64,000 nucleotides of DNA, taken from Gari tellinella (taxonomy: Eukaryota; Mollusca; Bivalvia; Cardiida; Psammobiidae). Position 1 is the stretch's first letter, and each line of letters opens with the position of its first letter. Both the position numbers and the translations under genes were made by a program. The notes beneath the pieces were generated by a model, which had not been told where the DNA came from, made no database searches, and saw only the letters and a program-made list of their open reading frames with translations. The stretch lies in the NCBI GenBank assembly GCA_922989275.2, contig OV277866.1:80078328-80142327 (forward strand), read 5' to 3'. Below, piece after piece: positions 22,823-34,612 of the stretch.

Positions 22823-23296
22823 TTCTGATATTATACTTTATATAAATGATACTCATTTAAATGCTTTGTGATGCAATTTATATTATATTAAAATGCATCT
22901 TTTACAAATAGTACATTATTAAAGAATATGCTTTTCCTATGGGCACAGTGCAAATAGTGCACATCACTCCAGATCAGAGTCTACACGGTTTGTCATTTTA
23001 CAATATATACCCATAAATGTTAAACCGAATTAGATAGTGAATAATTGGAATCTGGACTTTGCTATTTGATTTTTCATGGGACAATGATCAGATATAATGA
23101 TTGTTGCAGATGCCTCAATTTACTTTCAAACTTTACCAGCGTGGTGAAGGTTAAATCACTAGCTGTTTGATTGCAATGTCATGAGCAATTTTGTCCAAAA
23201 CAGGTTAAATGAGAAGTATTTCTTCACAGAATGAATGCTGTACGTCAGCTTCAGAATAGCTGTCCACTGATAGTATTGGATCGATCAGCCTGTAAA

Positions 23297-23534
23297 TTAA
23301 CTCTTTCCTCCCTGAAATTTAAAGTTCCCAATTAAGTCCAATCCATTTAAACTACCTAGGGTTGTTTTAAGAAAATGTATTGTAATTTGACAAATAGTGA
23401 AGACCCAGATCAGAGGGCTCCGTTAGGAGCCCTGTGATCTGGATTTTCACTGTTTACATAGGATATGTGTACTCTTCTTAGGTACACTATTTGCAAATGA
23501 GGCATATATGCGTGGCTAGGGTTAAAAAAGTTAA
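23297..23534 (+). mobile_element. M2 MITE, older
   Basis: TTAACTCTTTCCTCCCTGAA to AAAAAAGTTAA. Hairpin 23391-23455 with a mismatch (CCTGTGATC). Confidence 0.88.
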
Positions 23535-23729
23535 GAATCAAACAATCTTGATTTGTCATTCAAAGACTGCCTTATTTTGTCATATAACTATAATATTATT
23601 TAAATACAAACCAATTTTACCAAAAAACTGAATTACAAACCAATAGATCAATTTTAGATGAGACAATATATTTTATTGTTTCTCATCTGGTTTTACCATA
23701 AGTTTGTAGTCAAAAATGACTCCATGTTC

Positions 23730-23860
23730 TTGCTTAAAACAGGTTGAAAGTTAAGCAGAATGCACTGCCCTAAGGCACATTCTGCTTTACTTTCAACCTG
23801 TTTTAAGTAGTCATGCAACTGTCTTAAAAAATAGACAAAATTTATGGGGTAAAAAGTTAA
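23730..23860 (+). mobile_element. M1 MITE, left end missing
   Basis: CTTAAAACAGGTTGAAAG opposite CTTTCAACCTGTTTTAAG; the lower stem has AAAACAGG/CCTGTTTT, compensated against AAAGCAGG/CCTGCTTT. Confidence 0.8.
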
Positions 23861-24341
23861 AATTGGTGCTTCTGTTGAGGCAAGTGTTTAGGTAATTGTG
23901 TAGAGCAGGTAAAATCAATTTTCAGGTATTTTTTCAGTGTCTTGGTTGACACTTGTCAATTCTTATGAAAACTTAGATAAAGTTAATGTGTAATAAACTC
24001 TCGTCTTTTATTAGTACTGGCGCCCTGCCTCTGAGGGCAAAAAACCCTGATGTATCCGGGCATTATTGGACACAATTTATTACATAGAAGAAGAGTTAAT
24101 AAACGTGAATGCACCGTTGTTACAGATAATAAATTGAACCTTTATCAGCGGGATTGTAAAGTGAAATTTGGCTAAATGCAGATTGATGATGTCTGTCTGT
24201 CAGGGATTTTTGCATGATAAAAACGTTGGGTCTTGCAGTGCTATATGCATTTTGACTTATTGTGGTTTTATAAATTTACATGTTTTTATTATGTACAGTC
24301 ATACTTGCCAAGCAGCCTATGAAATGAAAATGAAATTAATT

Positions 24342-24495
24342 TTAACCCTTTACCCCCATAGTTTGTTTCTAGTATTTAAGACAGGTGACTACTTTAAAGC
24401 AGGTGGAAAGTAAAGCAGAATGCATCTGAAGATGCATTCTGATTTACTTTCAACATGCTTTAAGTATTTGCTTTTATTGGGTTATGGGTAAATGA
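24342..24495 (-). mobile_element. M1 MITE, right half lost
   Basis: TTAACCCTTTACCCCCATAG left end. Apex GCATCTGAAGATGC is a different perfect palindrome from the usual one. Confidence 0.83.
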
Positions 24496-24654
24496 TTCAA
24501 AGACATAGAGTACCAGGTATAAAATTCTTTCATTTTTCATCAAATTGATGATTAATGAAAAAAGCAATTTATACAAATCACAATCAGTTACTCAAACTAT
24601 AGGCAAATGAAGTAACAAAGACTGTTGATGCTAATGTAAGGGTTTTCCATATTG

Positions 24655-24847
24655 CAGGGCTCCAGATAAGGGGAGTATTTCAAAAACTAAAATCTTTATT
24701 TCTGCATTAAACCCTATGGTGTCACTACTCATTAGAATCGTCTCTTCGAGACGATTCTAATGAGTAGTAACACCATAGGATTTTGTGCTGAAATAAGTGA
24801 GAAAATACTGCAATAGATCAGTGTACTCCCTCTTATCTGGAGCCCTG
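24655..24847 (+). mobile_element. D1 MITE, complete, TSD ATATTG
   Basis: CAGGGCTCCAGATAAGGGGA to CTTATCTGGAGCCCTG, flanked by ATATTG at 24649-24654 and 24848-24853. The palindrome centre CGTCTCTTCGAGACG is perfect. Confidence 0.93.
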
Positions 24848-24879
24848 ATATTGGTACTATTAAGTGTTACAGAGTAGGT

Positions 24880-25098
24880 TTAACTCTTTGCATGCTGGTT
24901 GGTTTTTTTTTTGTCTGCAACATTTGTAGTCTGCTATTGTTCTAAAAATAGCATTTCAAAATTTCTTTTAAATTCAGGATCAGAATGACAAAACAGTTTG
25001 GATCCAGATGAGATGCCGCGTTATGCGGTTTCTCATCTGGATCCAAACTGTTTGTAAAGGTAAACAATGTGGTGGATTTCCGCCGCTAGCATGGTAAG
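24880..25098 (+). mobile_element. M3 MITE
   Basis: TTAACTCTTTGCATGCTGG start. Hairpin 24989-25054. Right end CGCTAGCATGGTAAGAG is worn. Confidence 0.87.
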
Positions 25099-25150
25099 AG
25101 AAAATGCAATACTGGGTTTACTGTTCTGTTGGTAAATGCGTTTGTAATAT

Positions 25151-25401
25151 TTAACCCTTTCCCCAATAGAAGCGCCTTTTAGCGCATTCAGTTTATTCTT
25201 GCCCTGAAGAAAATAGTTCCAATTTATACATTCATAAATATGTATAATACAAAATATTTTCTATATTCTAGCAGATGATTGCTTAAAGCAGGTTGAAAGT
25301 AAAGCAGAATGCGCTTAAAGCGCATTCTGCTTTACTTTCAACATGCTTTAAGAGGACACCTATATTCAGTACTAGAGATATGCTATGTGGGAAAGGGTTA
25401 A
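25151..25401 (+). mobile_element. M1 MITE, complete
   Basis: TTAACCCTTTCCCCAATAGA to GGGAAAGGGTTAA; apex GCGCTTAAAGCGC. Confidence 0.92.
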
Positions 25402-25439
25402 CCTCTACTCCAGTCATAAATCAAAATAAACTTAAAACA

Positions 25440-25556
25440 TTAATTACTCCATTGCCATGAATCCTGAATTTTAAGACATGTGACCACTTAAAGCAGGTTG
25501 TAAGTGGAAGCAGTATGTGCATGAAGGCCCATTCTGCTTTACTTTCAGCCTGCTTT
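25440..25556 (-). mobile_element. M1 MITE, left half
   Basis: TAATTACTCCATTGCCATGA then CTTAAAGCAGGTTGTAAGTG; hairpin imperfect. Confidence 0.75.
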
Positions 25557-25801
25557 AGAGATGCCTTTAAGCACATTGAATTTTTTCCTCCACTGAAGAA
25601 AATAGTTCCAATTTATACGGTCATGAAAACAAGTTGTCGGAAATGTTTTCTAAATCCTAGCAGATGATAGCATAAAGCAGGCTGAAAGTAAAGCAGAATG
25701 TGCTATAAGGTGCATTCTGCTTTATTTTCAACCTGCTTTAAGTGGTCACCTGTCTTCCAAACTAGAAAAAAGAGAAAAAGTTATGGGTTAAAAGGGTTAA
25801 A
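25557..25801 (+). mobile_element. M1 MITE, left TTAA lost
   Basis: Joined directly to the previous fragment at GATGCCTTTAAG; ends GTTATGGGTTAA with a second GGGTTAA 10 bp on. Confidence 0.8.
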
Positions 25802-26307
25802 GTGCATGTACATAATTATATAAATTTTAAGCGGTTAATGACAGTTTCTATAATTCAATGTGATAGGTTATCTTGAAATGGGTGGGGGCCATTATAATAT
25901 ATTCATAAGTGATTTGTGAATTTCACTTTTTATTCAACTGTCCCCACTCCTGTCTGTACATATGCTTGCAGCATAATGTTGTTCAACATGGCTCATTAGC
26001 ATAAATGATTGACACATGTTTTATCTCTTATGTAAAAATATGCAAAATTATTATTCATATCATGTGTATTAACAATGGCGCCATTGTGCTTATGAAAAAT
26101 TCTTACATTAATGTCAGATCTGAAAACTGAGCTCTCGGTACATGCTTCCTGCCGGGACAAGTGAAACTAGAGCTGCAAACGTATTTTTGTCGATAAAGTT
26201 TGGAGATTAAACTTTGTTTTCAAAAAGGGGTTTACAATTTTAAAGCAGCGATTTTGACATGTTGTGCAATGTGATCTATAATGGTGTATAGTTTCTGAAA
26301 TATTGAT

Positions 26308-26776
26308 ACAATAAATCTTTGCATGCTCGTAATTTTTTGTCTGAAAGAATTGTTATCTAGCTGTAACTTTTCTCGTAAAAATAGATTCTTCTAAGTTTCT
26401 TTTAAAATCAGAGTCAGAATATTAACCCTTTCCCCCATAGAAACGACTTTTAGCGAATATGATTTATTCCTCCGCTGAAGAAAATAGTTCCAATTTAATC
26501 AGTCACAAAAATATATTATAGGGAATATTTTCTATATTCTAACACATGATAGCTTAAAGCGGGCTGAAAGTAAAGTAGAATGCGCCTTAAGGCGCATTCT
26601 GCTTTACTTTCAACCTGCTTTAAATAGTACCCTATCTTCAATACTAGAAATAGGCTATCAGGTAAAGGGTTAAAACAGTTTGAACCCTGATGAGACGCTA
26701 GTGTGTGACTGCGGTATCTCATCTAGATCCAACCTGTTTGCAAAGGTTATCATGGTTTTGCTTCTTGCATTGTAAG
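26308..26776 (+). mobile_element. M3 MITE interrupted by M1
   Basis: CTTTGCATGCTCGTAATT to GAGTCAGAATA, then M1, then AACAGTTTGAACCCTGATGA ... CCTGTTTGCAAAGG. The outer element is old, with a poor hairpin. Confidence 0.78.
26422..26673 (+). mobile_element. M1 MITE, complete, nested in M3
   Basis: TTAACCCTTTCCCCCATAGA to CAGGTAAAGGGTTAA, 252 bp; apex GCGCCTTAAGGCGC. Confidence 0.92.
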
Positions 26777-26840
26777 AGGTGAATAACTCTTTTCTCATGA
26801 GAGAAAGTCAAACTTCTGCTATTAGTGTACAGTTTATATT

Positions 26841-27018
26841 TTAACCCATTACTCCTTAATTATGCCTTTTTACACCTCTAAATTATTCTTCCACTTAAGA
26901 AAATAGTTTCACTTTTTATAATACATTAATATGTACTGTAAGAAATACCTTAAGAAATATTTTTGCTATTGTAGCAGAAAAGTGGCTACAAGCAAGTTGA
27001 AACTAAAGCAGAATGCAG
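26841..27018 (+). mobile_element. M1 MITE, right half lost
   Basis: TTAACCCATTACTCCTTAAT start; stops after the first hairpin arm (GAAACTAAAGCAGAATGC). Confidence 0.8.
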
Positions 27019-27257
27019 GACAACAGCAATCAAGAAAATACATCAGTCTTAATTATACAGACATGAATAATACATAATTATAGATGTAAGAAGTTCAATT
27101 TTGAAATTGTCAGTTCCATTATGGTGAAATATCATTGCAATAAAGTGACAGCTAGCTAGAGCTATCGAAATATAGTTCATAACAAATCATGTCAAAACAA
27201 TTATATTTAAATTTGCAGAGTAGCTTCAGCTCAACCCATTACTCCATAGATATTCAT

Positions 27258-27508
27258 TTAACTCTTTGAACCCTAGTCCCGCATATAGGCGTGCTTTTCA
27301 AACAGTGTACATGTGAATAGTACACTTGTCCTATTCAAACAGTGAAGACCCTGATCAGAGGGCTCCGAAAGGAGCCCTCTGATCAGGGTCTTCACTGTTT
27401 GTCACAATGCCAAACATTGACAAAAACAACCCTTAAAAGTCAGAAATGGACTAGACTAAAATGGAAACTGGAATTGTGCATTTAAAGTTTCAGGGAGGAA
27501 AGAGTTAA
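27258..27508 (-). mobile_element. M2 MITE, complete, 251 bp, inverted
   Basis: TTAACTCTTTGAACCCTAGT to CAGGGAGGAAAGAGTTAA. Hairpin 27336-27401, loop GAAA. Confidence 0.93.
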
Positions 27509-27517
27509 ACACATTGC

Positions 27518-27771
27518 ATTTACCCTTTCCCTCTTAGAAGCGCTTTTAAGCACATTGCATCAATTATATTCCTCCACAGAAGTAAATAGTGTCCATTTAT
27601 TCAGTCGATCATGAATATGTATTATAAGAAATGTTTTCTATATTCTAGTAGATGCTTAAAGCAGGTTGAAAATAAAGCAGAATGTGACTTAAGGTGCATT
27701 CTGCTTTACTTTCAATTTGAGTGGTCACCTAATTATCCAATACCAGAAACAGGTTACTGAGTAAAGGATTA
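27518..27771 (+). mobile_element. M1 MITE, worn ends
   Basis: TTTACCCTTTCCCTCTTAGA to CTGAGTAAAGGATTA; right hairpin arm shortened. Confidence 0.82.
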
Positions 27772-28368
27772 CTAGTAATGTTTCTAAAATTTCTGATTAT
27801 TTTGTCTCGCATTGTAAACTTTTGTGAAATAATTGGCAGCCACAAAAATTCAAAAATCAAATTTTTCGGCTTTTTTCATGGTGAAAAGATTTAGTAATGA
27901 AAGACTTTACCAGCTGTCTGTCAGGTTTGAGATTCTATAACAGTGACAGCTATACATTTGAAAAGAGGGACTCTATTTAGACCAAATGAAATGAAAATAG
28001 AACTTGATATTGACTGGTCGGTCAGAGGGTCAAATCCTGACCAGGCCATGGCTGACCACAAAGCCATGTTTGTGCTCTCTACTTGATATGTATTCGTAAC
28101 ATTAAAACGGCCCTTCAACATGCCTGATTTCATTAGCTCAACATAAAGTTAAACAGTCCTCTGCTAAATTATAATGTAATCTGCTGATTTTCTGAATGAT
28201 ATGCTGCCTCTGATCAGGATCGAAACTGTTCGAGACTAAATGGAAATGTTTATCTGTATGTAATATAGAGAAAATGCATGTTGTCAATTTCTGATAAAAA
28301 GCAGCCACATAATTTTGAGTAGATGATGATGATTTAATTCGCATTCCAGTTAAAACTTGTATTTACCC

Positions 28369-28580
28369 TTAACCCTTATCCTGCGGTGATGTCGTCTGCT
28401 TTGAAATTGTCGTCTGCAAAGTTCGTTAAATATAGATTTATACATTTTTAAGTAAATTAACCCAAAGACGAGTGTCAAACAGTTTGGATCCAGATCAGAC
28501 GCCGCGTTACGCGGCGTCTGATCTGGATCTGAACTGTTTGCAAAAATCAATAAAGTCGCGACCAGCAGGCAAAGGGTTAA
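28369..28580 (+). mobile_element. M4 MITE, complete
   Basis: TTAACCCTTATCCTGCGG to GCAGGCAAAGGGTTAA. Hairpin 28476-28540, apex GACGCCGCGTTACGCGGCGT. Shares its TTAA with the next M1. Confidence 0.9.
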
Positions 28581-28849
28581 CCCCTTAGCAAGACAGTCAC
28601 AGGTTACCACTTAAAGCAAGTTTAAAGTAAAGCAAAACGCTCCTGTATTTACCCTGTCTGCTAGGATACAGAAAATATTTCTTATGGTGCATATTCATGA
28701 CTGTATATAAAAGGGAACTATTTTCTTCAGTAGAAGAATAAATTACAGGTATAAAGAAGCATATTTATGTCTGTATAAATTGGAACTATTTTCTTCAGTG
28801 GAGGAATAAATTAAATGCGCTAAAAGGTGCTTCTACTGGGTAAAGGGTT
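28577..28849 (-). mobile_element. M1 MITE, hairpin right arm lost
   Basis: TTAACCCCTTAGCAAGACAG to GGGTAAAGGGTTT. It contains two copies of the AACTATTTTCTTCAGT segment (near 28718 and 28782). Confidence 0.78.
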
Positions 28850-29276
28850 TGCTGTATCTTTAACATTTCCATCTGCAACATCATCAGAGACTGCTTTACT
28901 GTTGTTGTCTACTATTATTGTATTTAAATAAAAATAGTTTTTAGAGACATTAAATTACCTAAACATCAGTATTGGATAGTTTGCGTACTGATCAAACGCA
29001 GCGGGATGTTGCATCTGATCTATATCCAATCTGTCTTCAAGTTCCAGGGCTCAAGATAGGGGAGTTTTTCAAAAACTAAAATTGTTATTTCTGCATTAAT
29101 TAAACCCTATGGTGTCACTACTCATTAGAATCGTCTCTTTGAGACGATTCTAATGAGTAGTAACACCATAGGATTTGATGCTGAAATTAGTGAGAAAATG
29201 TTGGATTTGTTCGGAAAACTCCCTCTTATCTGGAGCCCTGAGTTCTAGTCAAGTCGAGACTGCAGGCGAAGGGTTA
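28850..29276 (+). mobile_element. Old M3/M4-like element interrupted by D1
   Basis: Hairpin remnant near 28960-29035 (CAGTATTGGATAGTTTGCGT), then D1, then CAAGTCGAGACTGCAGGCGA and AGGGTTAA. Confidence 0.6.
29045..29240 (+). mobile_element. D1 MITE, complete, TSD AGTTC
   Basis: CAGGGCTCAAGATAGG to CTTATCTGGAGCCCTG, flanked by AGTTC at 29040-29044 and 29241-29245. Centre CGTCTCTTTGAGACG. Confidence 0.93.
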
Positions 29277-29528
29277 ATATGTTTTAGGTAAACATACACA
29301 TGACAATCCCTGGGGGTTTGTGTTGTTGTAGATGGCGAGTCTTCCACCCCTGCCATCAGAGTGAATTAGCTACCAACTCACCCATAGTCAGGTTTCCTGT
29401 TTAGAAAGAAAACATTTGTGGTGCTCAGTTTGCTTTAGTTTACGCCCTGTCTGGCCACAGCACATGCTTTTATTACTCAGATTCTCACAGATATTTGATT
29501 TATTACCTATCCAGTATCTGAAACAATA

Positions 29529-29787
29529 TTTGCCCAATACCCCATAAATACACCTTTTTACGCCATTAATTTATTCCTCAACTGAAAAAAATAGTTCTAA
29601 ATTATACAGTCATAAATATGTACAATAATTTTTTTTAAATATATATTTTAGAAGATAGTGTCTTATTCTTTAAGCAGGCTGAAAGTAAAGCAGAATGTGC
29701 CTGAAGGCACATTTTGCTTTACTTTCAACCTGCTTGAAATGGTCACCTATTTTCAAAACTAGAAACAGGCTATGGGGTAATGGGTTG
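29529..29787 (+). mobile_element. M1 MITE
   Basis: TTTGCCCAATACCCCATAAA to GGGGTAATGGGTT; apex GTGCCTGAAGGCAC. Confidence 0.88.
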
Positions 29788-29867
29788 ATCAACTCATTTG
29801 TCCCTCACTGCAAATGAACAATACTATAGAAAAAAGTTTAGTGATACATTATAAGTATTCAAACCAG

Positions 29868-29990
29868 GTCTGCATGGTACGCATTATCACTCATATTGCA
29901 TAATAGCATTAACTTATAAATTTGAACTATTTTTTTTCAGTGGAGGAATAAATTAAATGGGCTAAAAGGTGCTCCTGTGGAGTGAAGGGT
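29868..29990 (-). mobile_element. M1 right-part fragment
   Basis: GAACTATTTTTTTTCAGTGG through AAAGGTGCTCCTGTGGAGTG; no hairpin. Confidence 0.65.
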
Positions 29991-30299
29991 TGTATATGCC
30001 AATATGGAGTCGACTAACTCATCACTGGTTTAACTGTGTGTGTTCAGTTACGGAAGCCTTATGAGTTCTGTCTTAGAGATCTTTTTCAGTTTTTAGTCTT
30101 CTTTGTTACCTAAAAGGGGAGGCGATAAAATTTTCTGTACGTTTTATAGCAGAATAATACAGTGTTTATACCGGGGTAATGGAATAATTTAGATGTAATT
30201 GACTTTAATGTGTACTATAAGGTGTTTTCTTACGTTACTGGTACGTTTTCCTCGTAAATTTTATTTGCCTCGTCTTTAAGTAGTGCTATTATTATTACC

Positions 30300-30515
30300 T
30301 TTACCCTTAGCCCGCCAAATAAATTGTCGTCTGCTATATTTCTCGTCTGCTTCAAGTTTCAAAGTGCTTAAAAGTTGCTCAAAACTGCTGAAAATGTTGT
30401 CCGAGTGTCAAACAGCTTGGATCCGGATGAGTCACGCCGAGTTACTCGGCGTCTCATCCGGATCCAAGCTGTTTGCATATGGAGCTATAGTCGTGAGTGG
30501 CAGGCTAAGGGTTAA
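30300..30515 (+). mobile_element. M4 MITE, young copy 1
   Basis: TTTACCCTTAGCCCGCCAAA to GGCAGGCTAAGGGTTAA. Hairpin 30409-30475 with a 2-bp insertion (GAGTCACGCC). Nearly identical to 31844-32057. Confidence 0.92.
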
Positions 30516-30531
30516 AGTCCAGTGTTTGAGC

Positions 30532-30892
30532 TTAACCCCTTATCCTGAGCCAATGAATCATCTGTCTGCTTCAATATTGTCATCAACTACAGGGCTCCAG
30601 ATAAGAGGGAGTAAACTGAACAAATCCAACACTTTCTCACTCATTTTAACACCAAATCATATGGTGCTACTACTCGTTAGAATCGTCTCAAAGAGTCGAT
30701 TCTAATGAGTAGTTACACCATAGGATTTATTGCAGAAATCTGAAATACTCCCTTTATCTGGAGTACTGCAGTACTACATTTTCAAATGTAGGAATTTAGT
30801 TATTTCGTAACAATGAAACCCAGATATGAGTTCAAACAGTTTGGATCCTGATCAGATGTTTAGTGCATTATCTTGAACCAAACTGTTTACAA
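30532..30892 (+). mobile_element. M4-like element interrupted by D1
   Basis: CTTAACCCCTTATCCTGAGC and GTCTGCTTCAATATTGTC, then D1 at 30590-30768, then a hairpin at about 30835-30892 (CAAACAGTTTGGATCCTGAT). Confidence 0.65.
30590..30768 (-). mobile_element. D1 MITE
   Basis: CAGGGCTCCAGATAAGAGGG to TTTATCTGGAGTACTG. No clean target duplication is seen. Confidence 0.86.
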
Positions 30893-31020
30893 ATAACAAT
30901 CATGCAATCACTTATCGAAACAATGTTTAATTAGTTTTAAACAACAACATGTAAGATTTATAGTAGGAAGCATTAACTCTGTAACTCCTACTGATGTGGA
31001 CTTGACTCTTGGACCTATAA

Positions 31021-31084
31021 AATAGTTTGGACCCAGATCAGACCCCCTAGTTACTCTGCGTCCACTCTGGATCCAAACTGTTTG
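31021..31084. repeat. CAAACAG-type hairpin
   Basis: AATAGTTTGGACCCAGATCA opposite CTCTGGATCCAAACTGTTTG; apex imperfect. Confidence 0.65.
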
Positions 31085-31160
31085 ACACTCATGTTTAGAT
31101 CTTCCTCAGTTTAAAAGTACATAAAAATTCTATTAAACTGAAATTTGCAGATGTCAATCT

Positions 31161-31412
31161 TTAACCCTTTACCTTACAGAAGCGCCTTTTAGTGCATTCT
31201 GTTTAATCCTCCGCGGAAGAAAATAGTTCCAATCTATACAGTCATGAAGATGTATCAGAAGGAATAGTTTCTTAATTCTAGCAGGTGGTAACTTAAAGCA
31301 GGCTGAAAGTAAAGCACAATGCGCCTTAGGGCGCATTCTGCTTTACTTTCAACCTGCTTTTAGTAGTCACCTATTTTCAAAACTAGAAACAGGTTATGGG
31401 GTAAAGGGTTAA
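31161..31412 (+). mobile_element. M1 MITE, complete, 252 bp
   Basis: TTAACCCTTTACCTTACAGA to GGGGTAAAGGGTTAA; apex GCGCCTTAGGGCGC. Confidence 0.92.
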
Positions 31413-31709
31413 GAATTATATTACAGTAGAATAAGGGTAAAACAGTTATCTAAAACTGGAGTCAGTATTGTATGGGACTTGATGGCAACTTTTATGGGCA
31501 TTTTATGAAGTGTTTAAAATTTTATGACATCATCAAGTAGATTTTGTTTTATAAGTCAACTAGGTTCCTTTTTATTCCCAGTAGCTCTAAGGTGGCCTGA
31601 GACCTTGATCAGTTTATTTATTGTTTTATATTTTATTATAAAGTCTTTTTGTATCAAGTTCACTCTGAGTACTAAAGTAGGATTTAACCATTTATCCCGT
31701 TTTAGTTTT

Positions 31710-31790
31710 GAAGACTTGTCCTATGCAAACTGAAGACCCAGATCAGAGGGTTTAACTGCACTGTTTGCCAGTTTGCAATATACATGTATT
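31710..31790 (-). repeat. M2 fragment
   Basis: ACTTGTCCTATGCAAACTGA then AGACCCAGATCAGAGGG and CACTGTTTGCC; the hairpin middle is deleted. Confidence 0.6.
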
Positions 31791-31843
31791 GCAGAAAAAC
31801 CCTAAATGGCCATTATAAGTGGACTAGATTTTATTTGAAACAG

Positions 31844-32057
31844 TTAACCCTTAGCCCGCCAAATAAATTGTTGTCTGCTATATTTCTCGTCTGCTTCAAG
31901 TTTCAAAGTGCTTCAAAGTTGCTCAAAATTGCTGAAAATGTTGTCCGAGTGTCAAACAGCTTGGATCCGGATGAGACGCCGAGTTACTCGGCGTCTCATC
32001 CGGATCCAAGCTGTTTGCATATGGAGCTATAGTCGTGACTGGCAGGCTAAGGGTTAA
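31844..32057 (+). mobile_element. M4 MITE, young copy 2
   Basis: TTAACCCTTAGCCCGCCAAA to GGCAGGCTAAGGGTTAA. Hairpin 31953-32016 with perfect apex GACGCCGAGTTACTCGGCGT. Confidence 0.93.
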
Positions 32058-32192
32058 TCTCTAGCAGCCTATCTTGAACTTGCCTATAATTCAAAGGTAA
32101 AACATAGCTTAGTCATATTTTAATTTTGAAATACAGGTAATGTTTTTATGTAATTCAGCTTTTCTAAAATCAAATGGAGATATAAGGATAAG

Positions 32193-32373
32193 CAGAGCTT
32201 TAGAATCTGGTAAGGCGAGTATTTAAAAAACTAAAATCTTTATTTCTGCATAAAACCCTATGATGTTGCTACAATTTTAATAATTAGTAACACCATAGGA
32301 TTTGCTGTTGAAATGAGTGGGAAAATATAAGATTTGTTCAGTTTACTCCATCTTATCTGACAATGAAGCCCTG
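32193..32373 (+). mobile_element. D1 MITE, old
   Basis: CTAAAATCTTTATTTCTGCA, AACCCTATGATG and TAACACCATAGGATTTGC are recognisable; the palindrome middle has shrunk. Confidence 0.78.
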
Positions 32374-32409
32374 GATAAGTATGACTTTGTGATACGTGAG
32401 TTTGAGATA

Positions 32410-32602
32410 CAGTCGAACTTCGATATCTCCAACGTGCTTAATTCGAACTATCCAATTTGTTGACACATGAATTGCACTATTTCATGCTTGATTCAGTCAA
32501 ACATTCCCGTATTTGAGAGTTAAAATGTGACTTTGCCATGTTTTAACTTTGAAATACGGGTATGTTAAACCTAACCGAGGTCGAGATATCGAAGTTAATC
32601 TG
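32410..32602. mobile_element. H1 pogo-like MITE, TA target site
   Basis: CAGTCGAACTTCGATATCTC to GAGATATCGAAGTTAATCTG, with TA on both sides. A second pair inside is CATTCCCGTATTTGAGAGTT/ACTTTGAAATACGGGTATG. Confidence 0.88.
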
Positions 32603-33145
32603 TATCAAAGTTTTACTGTCTACTGCAGGAAGGACATTTTTTTCTCTTGTCAGTTTTTATCATTTACTTCAGATGCACTGAATTCGCATGACATTCAAAA
32701 TTGTTTCCCCAATAAAACTTTCTGCTATTAACATTTGCACTCAGGGGTACCTTGATTTAATTGAAAATGCATGACTTTTAGAGGTTTGTTGCTGACAACG
32801 CGTCATTCAGTTTTTGAATTTTCCACTCTTAGCATAGCAAAAAACATGATCTTATTTCGTCTGTGAAGAACACTGTTATTTATTCCCAGAAGATTTTAAA
32901 TACCGCATTTGCATCACACCAAATAATGGTGTTTTCCACCAGATTTAATTTACAAAACATGGCTCCCATTAATTTACAGGATAATAATGGGTCTCAAGAG
33001 TTCTCCCCCTTGATGAGGTTATATTTTTTTGACGATCCCTAGAGTTTTCTCCCCTCATTAAGAGTAATTTGGATTAACCCTTGTTGTGCTAAGTATACTT
33101 TGACAGGTATTTGTGAGTTTCGCAACTGATCATGATCTGAAATAT

Positions 33146-33397
33146 TTAACCCATTACCCTATAGCCTGTTTCTAGTATTGAGGATAATTAACCACTTAAA
33201 GCAGGTTGAAAGAAAAACGGAATGCGCCTTAAGGCGCATTCTGCTTTACTTTCAGCCTGCTTTAAGCTTCCATCTGCTAGAATATAAAAAATATTTCTGA
33301 TGAAACATATTTGTGACTTTATAAATTTGAACTATTTTCTTAAATGAAGGAAAAATTAAAAGGTGTAAAAAGGCATATTTATTGGGTAATGGTTTAA
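33146..33397 (-). mobile_element. M1 MITE, complete, 252 bp
   Basis: TTAACCCATTACCCTATAGC to TGGGTAATGGTTTAA; apex GCGCCTTAAGGCGC. Confidence 0.9.
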
Positions 33398-33487
33398 ACA
33401 ATTTAAGCTACAGTGTCTGCTAAAGAGGATATTGGCAAACAGTGCTGAACAAAAGTATCATGGTAAGTAAACACACTGTTTTACTGC

Positions 33488-33690
33488 ACTATCTTTGGAT
33501 CACCCTATTATATGAGCTGTGCCATGAGAAATCCTGACTTATTGTATTGCAAACAGTGTAGATCAAAGCCAGCCACCACATCAAAGACGCAATTGCTGGT
33601 CTTGATCTACACTTTTTGACACCTACACACATCAAAGCAGTTGATGTAGCTGTTTTATATACATTATTTGGAACTGTATACCAAATAAAT
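33488..33690 (-). mobile_element. Q-type element, copy 2
   Basis: GAGCTGTGCCATGAGAA then a hairpin at about 33549-33621 (CAAACAGTGTAGATCAAAGC ... GATCTACACTTTTTG). It matches 21230-21405 in reverse. Confidence 0.7.
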
Positions 33691-34050
33691 ACGAAAGACT
33701 CAAGCAGGAAATGCAAACTCCCATACAGAGGCTGGGACAACTATCAAGTACCCGCTTAAAATGTCACCCCTTTAATTGTGCATCATTTCTAAATATATGC
33801 AGATCTCAATAAACATTTTGGATCTTAATCAGATATCAATTTACTTATGCATCTGTTGGAGAGTCATTTGACGTATGATCATGATCTTGAGAGTTTATCA
33901 AAGGTGTAGAAAGAAGGTTTCCGACTTTATAAAAGGGCTATAAACAATTTGATGTCGGATTTTTGAAAGAATGTTTGCATAACGTGAGGGTATTAAGTTT
34001 GCTGCAAACGATAATTTCCTGGCACCTGCAGGCAAGTAGTTGTGTCGAGG

Positions 34051-34278
34051 TTAACCCATTTTATGCGGGATACACTTTTAGGTGTACCTTTAGGCAAACA
34101 GTTTTGATCTCAGATCAGGCCCCACATTGTGGGGCCTGATCTGAGATCAAAACTGTTTGCAGCTAAGTCAATACTCTATCAGAAAATGCTAAAATCTTTT
34201 GCAAATATTTAAGTTATACCCGCTGAAGAGGACATTTTAAAATGGCCGTCAAATATTACCCAGCATACAATGGGTTAA
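34051..34278 (+). mobile_element. M6 MITE, complete
   Basis: TTAACCCATTTTATGCGGGA to CAGCATACAATGGGTTAA. Perfect hairpin 34095-34159, apex GGCCCCACATTGTGGGGCC. Confidence 0.9.
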
Positions 34279-34612
34279 TCTCACATTGGCATCATGTCAG
34301 AAAAATTTACAAGACACAGTGAAAACTGTATTCAACGACATCGAAAAGAAATGAAGATCTCTTAAAAAGCTTGTCTGCATCAATGTAATTGCTTATTTGA
34401 GAATCATGAATGCCTTGATTCTCCAAAACCTGACATTAAAAGTAAACAGTATATACATGTACCAATTGATTGAGATGTTTCAAATGCATCTGATCAGGGT
34501 ATAAACCGTTTGCTATGAATTATGTAATTGTTAGCTATATATGAATGGACAATTCAGTGTCTTTATACCGATTGTAAAAATTATATCAAGCACAACGACA
34601 GTTGAATAATTA

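Noticed and set aside
30283..30705. A 140-codon open frame.
   Set aside because: It runs through an M4 hairpin into a D1 element; no domain and no splice context.
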